Origin: Hyphomicrobiales bacterium
GTDB lineage: Bacteria > Pseudomonadota > Alphaproteobacteria > Rhizobiales > Beijerinckiaceae
DNA length: 6,761 nt
Direction of reading: 5' to 3'
Assembly (NCBI GenBank): GCA_028290125.1
Contig: JAQGKM010000207.1
Location: 1-6,761 of the forward strand
Shown here: in pieces, positions 6,755 to 6,761 of the stretch
How the letters are laid out: the number at the start of each line of letters is the position of its first letter
Numbering within the stretch: the stretch's first letter is position 1
The notes under the pieces: model-generated
The model's input: only the letters and a program-made list of their open reading frames with translations
Told to the model about the DNA's origin: nothing
The model's database searches: none
Made by a program: the position numbers and the translations under genes

Positions 6755-6761
6755 GGCTCGC

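Overview
The window is about 6.8 kb of GC-rich chromosomal DNA. It reads as core genome of an alphaproteobacterium, most likely Hyphomicrobiales (Rhizobiales). That placement rests on protein resemblance remembered from the families and on the interspersed palindromes; it is inference and was not tested by a search.

Layout: (1) 1-2363, + strand: the 3' part of polA, DNA polymerase I. It keeps the end of the 5'-nuclease domain, a 3'-5' proofreading domain with its acidic residues, and a complete polymerase domain. (2) 2364-2657: a non-coding gap with two unrelated repeats, a worn copy of a 'GTCATTGCGAG...' palindrome (2405-2460) and a 22-bp-arm C/G-rich inverted repeat (2513-2578), followed by the leader of the next gene. 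(3) 2658-4061, + strand: a signal-peptide-bearing multi-pass transporter of the ArsB/NhaD (ion transporter) group, usually annotated as a sodium:proton antiporter. (4) 4062-4214: the convergent gap, with an 88-bp palindrome (4071-4158) and then a bidirectional intrinsic terminator (4164-4192). (5) 4215-5828, - strand: pckA, ATP-dependent phosphoenolpyruvate carboxykinase, complete at 537 aa. (6) 5829-5998: the pckA leader. (7) 5999-6754, - strand: a 251-aa HugZ-like flavin/haem split-barrel protein with a C-terminal DUF2470-type domain.

The genes do not form one pathway: DNA repair/replication, ion transport, gluconeogenesis and a haem/flavin protein. polA and the transporter run rightward; the HugZ-like gene and pckA run leftward and could be co-transcribed, since no terminator is visible between them. 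There are no tRNA or rRNA genes, CRISPR array, transposase, phage genes or toxin-antitoxin pair.

I looked for an undescribed system and found none. The points worth a second look are the repeats, especially the 88-bp palindrome, and a Tyr-to-Phe change at the Exo III motif of PolA. The long open frames opposite polA and pckA are judged to be shadows of GC-rich coding sequence.
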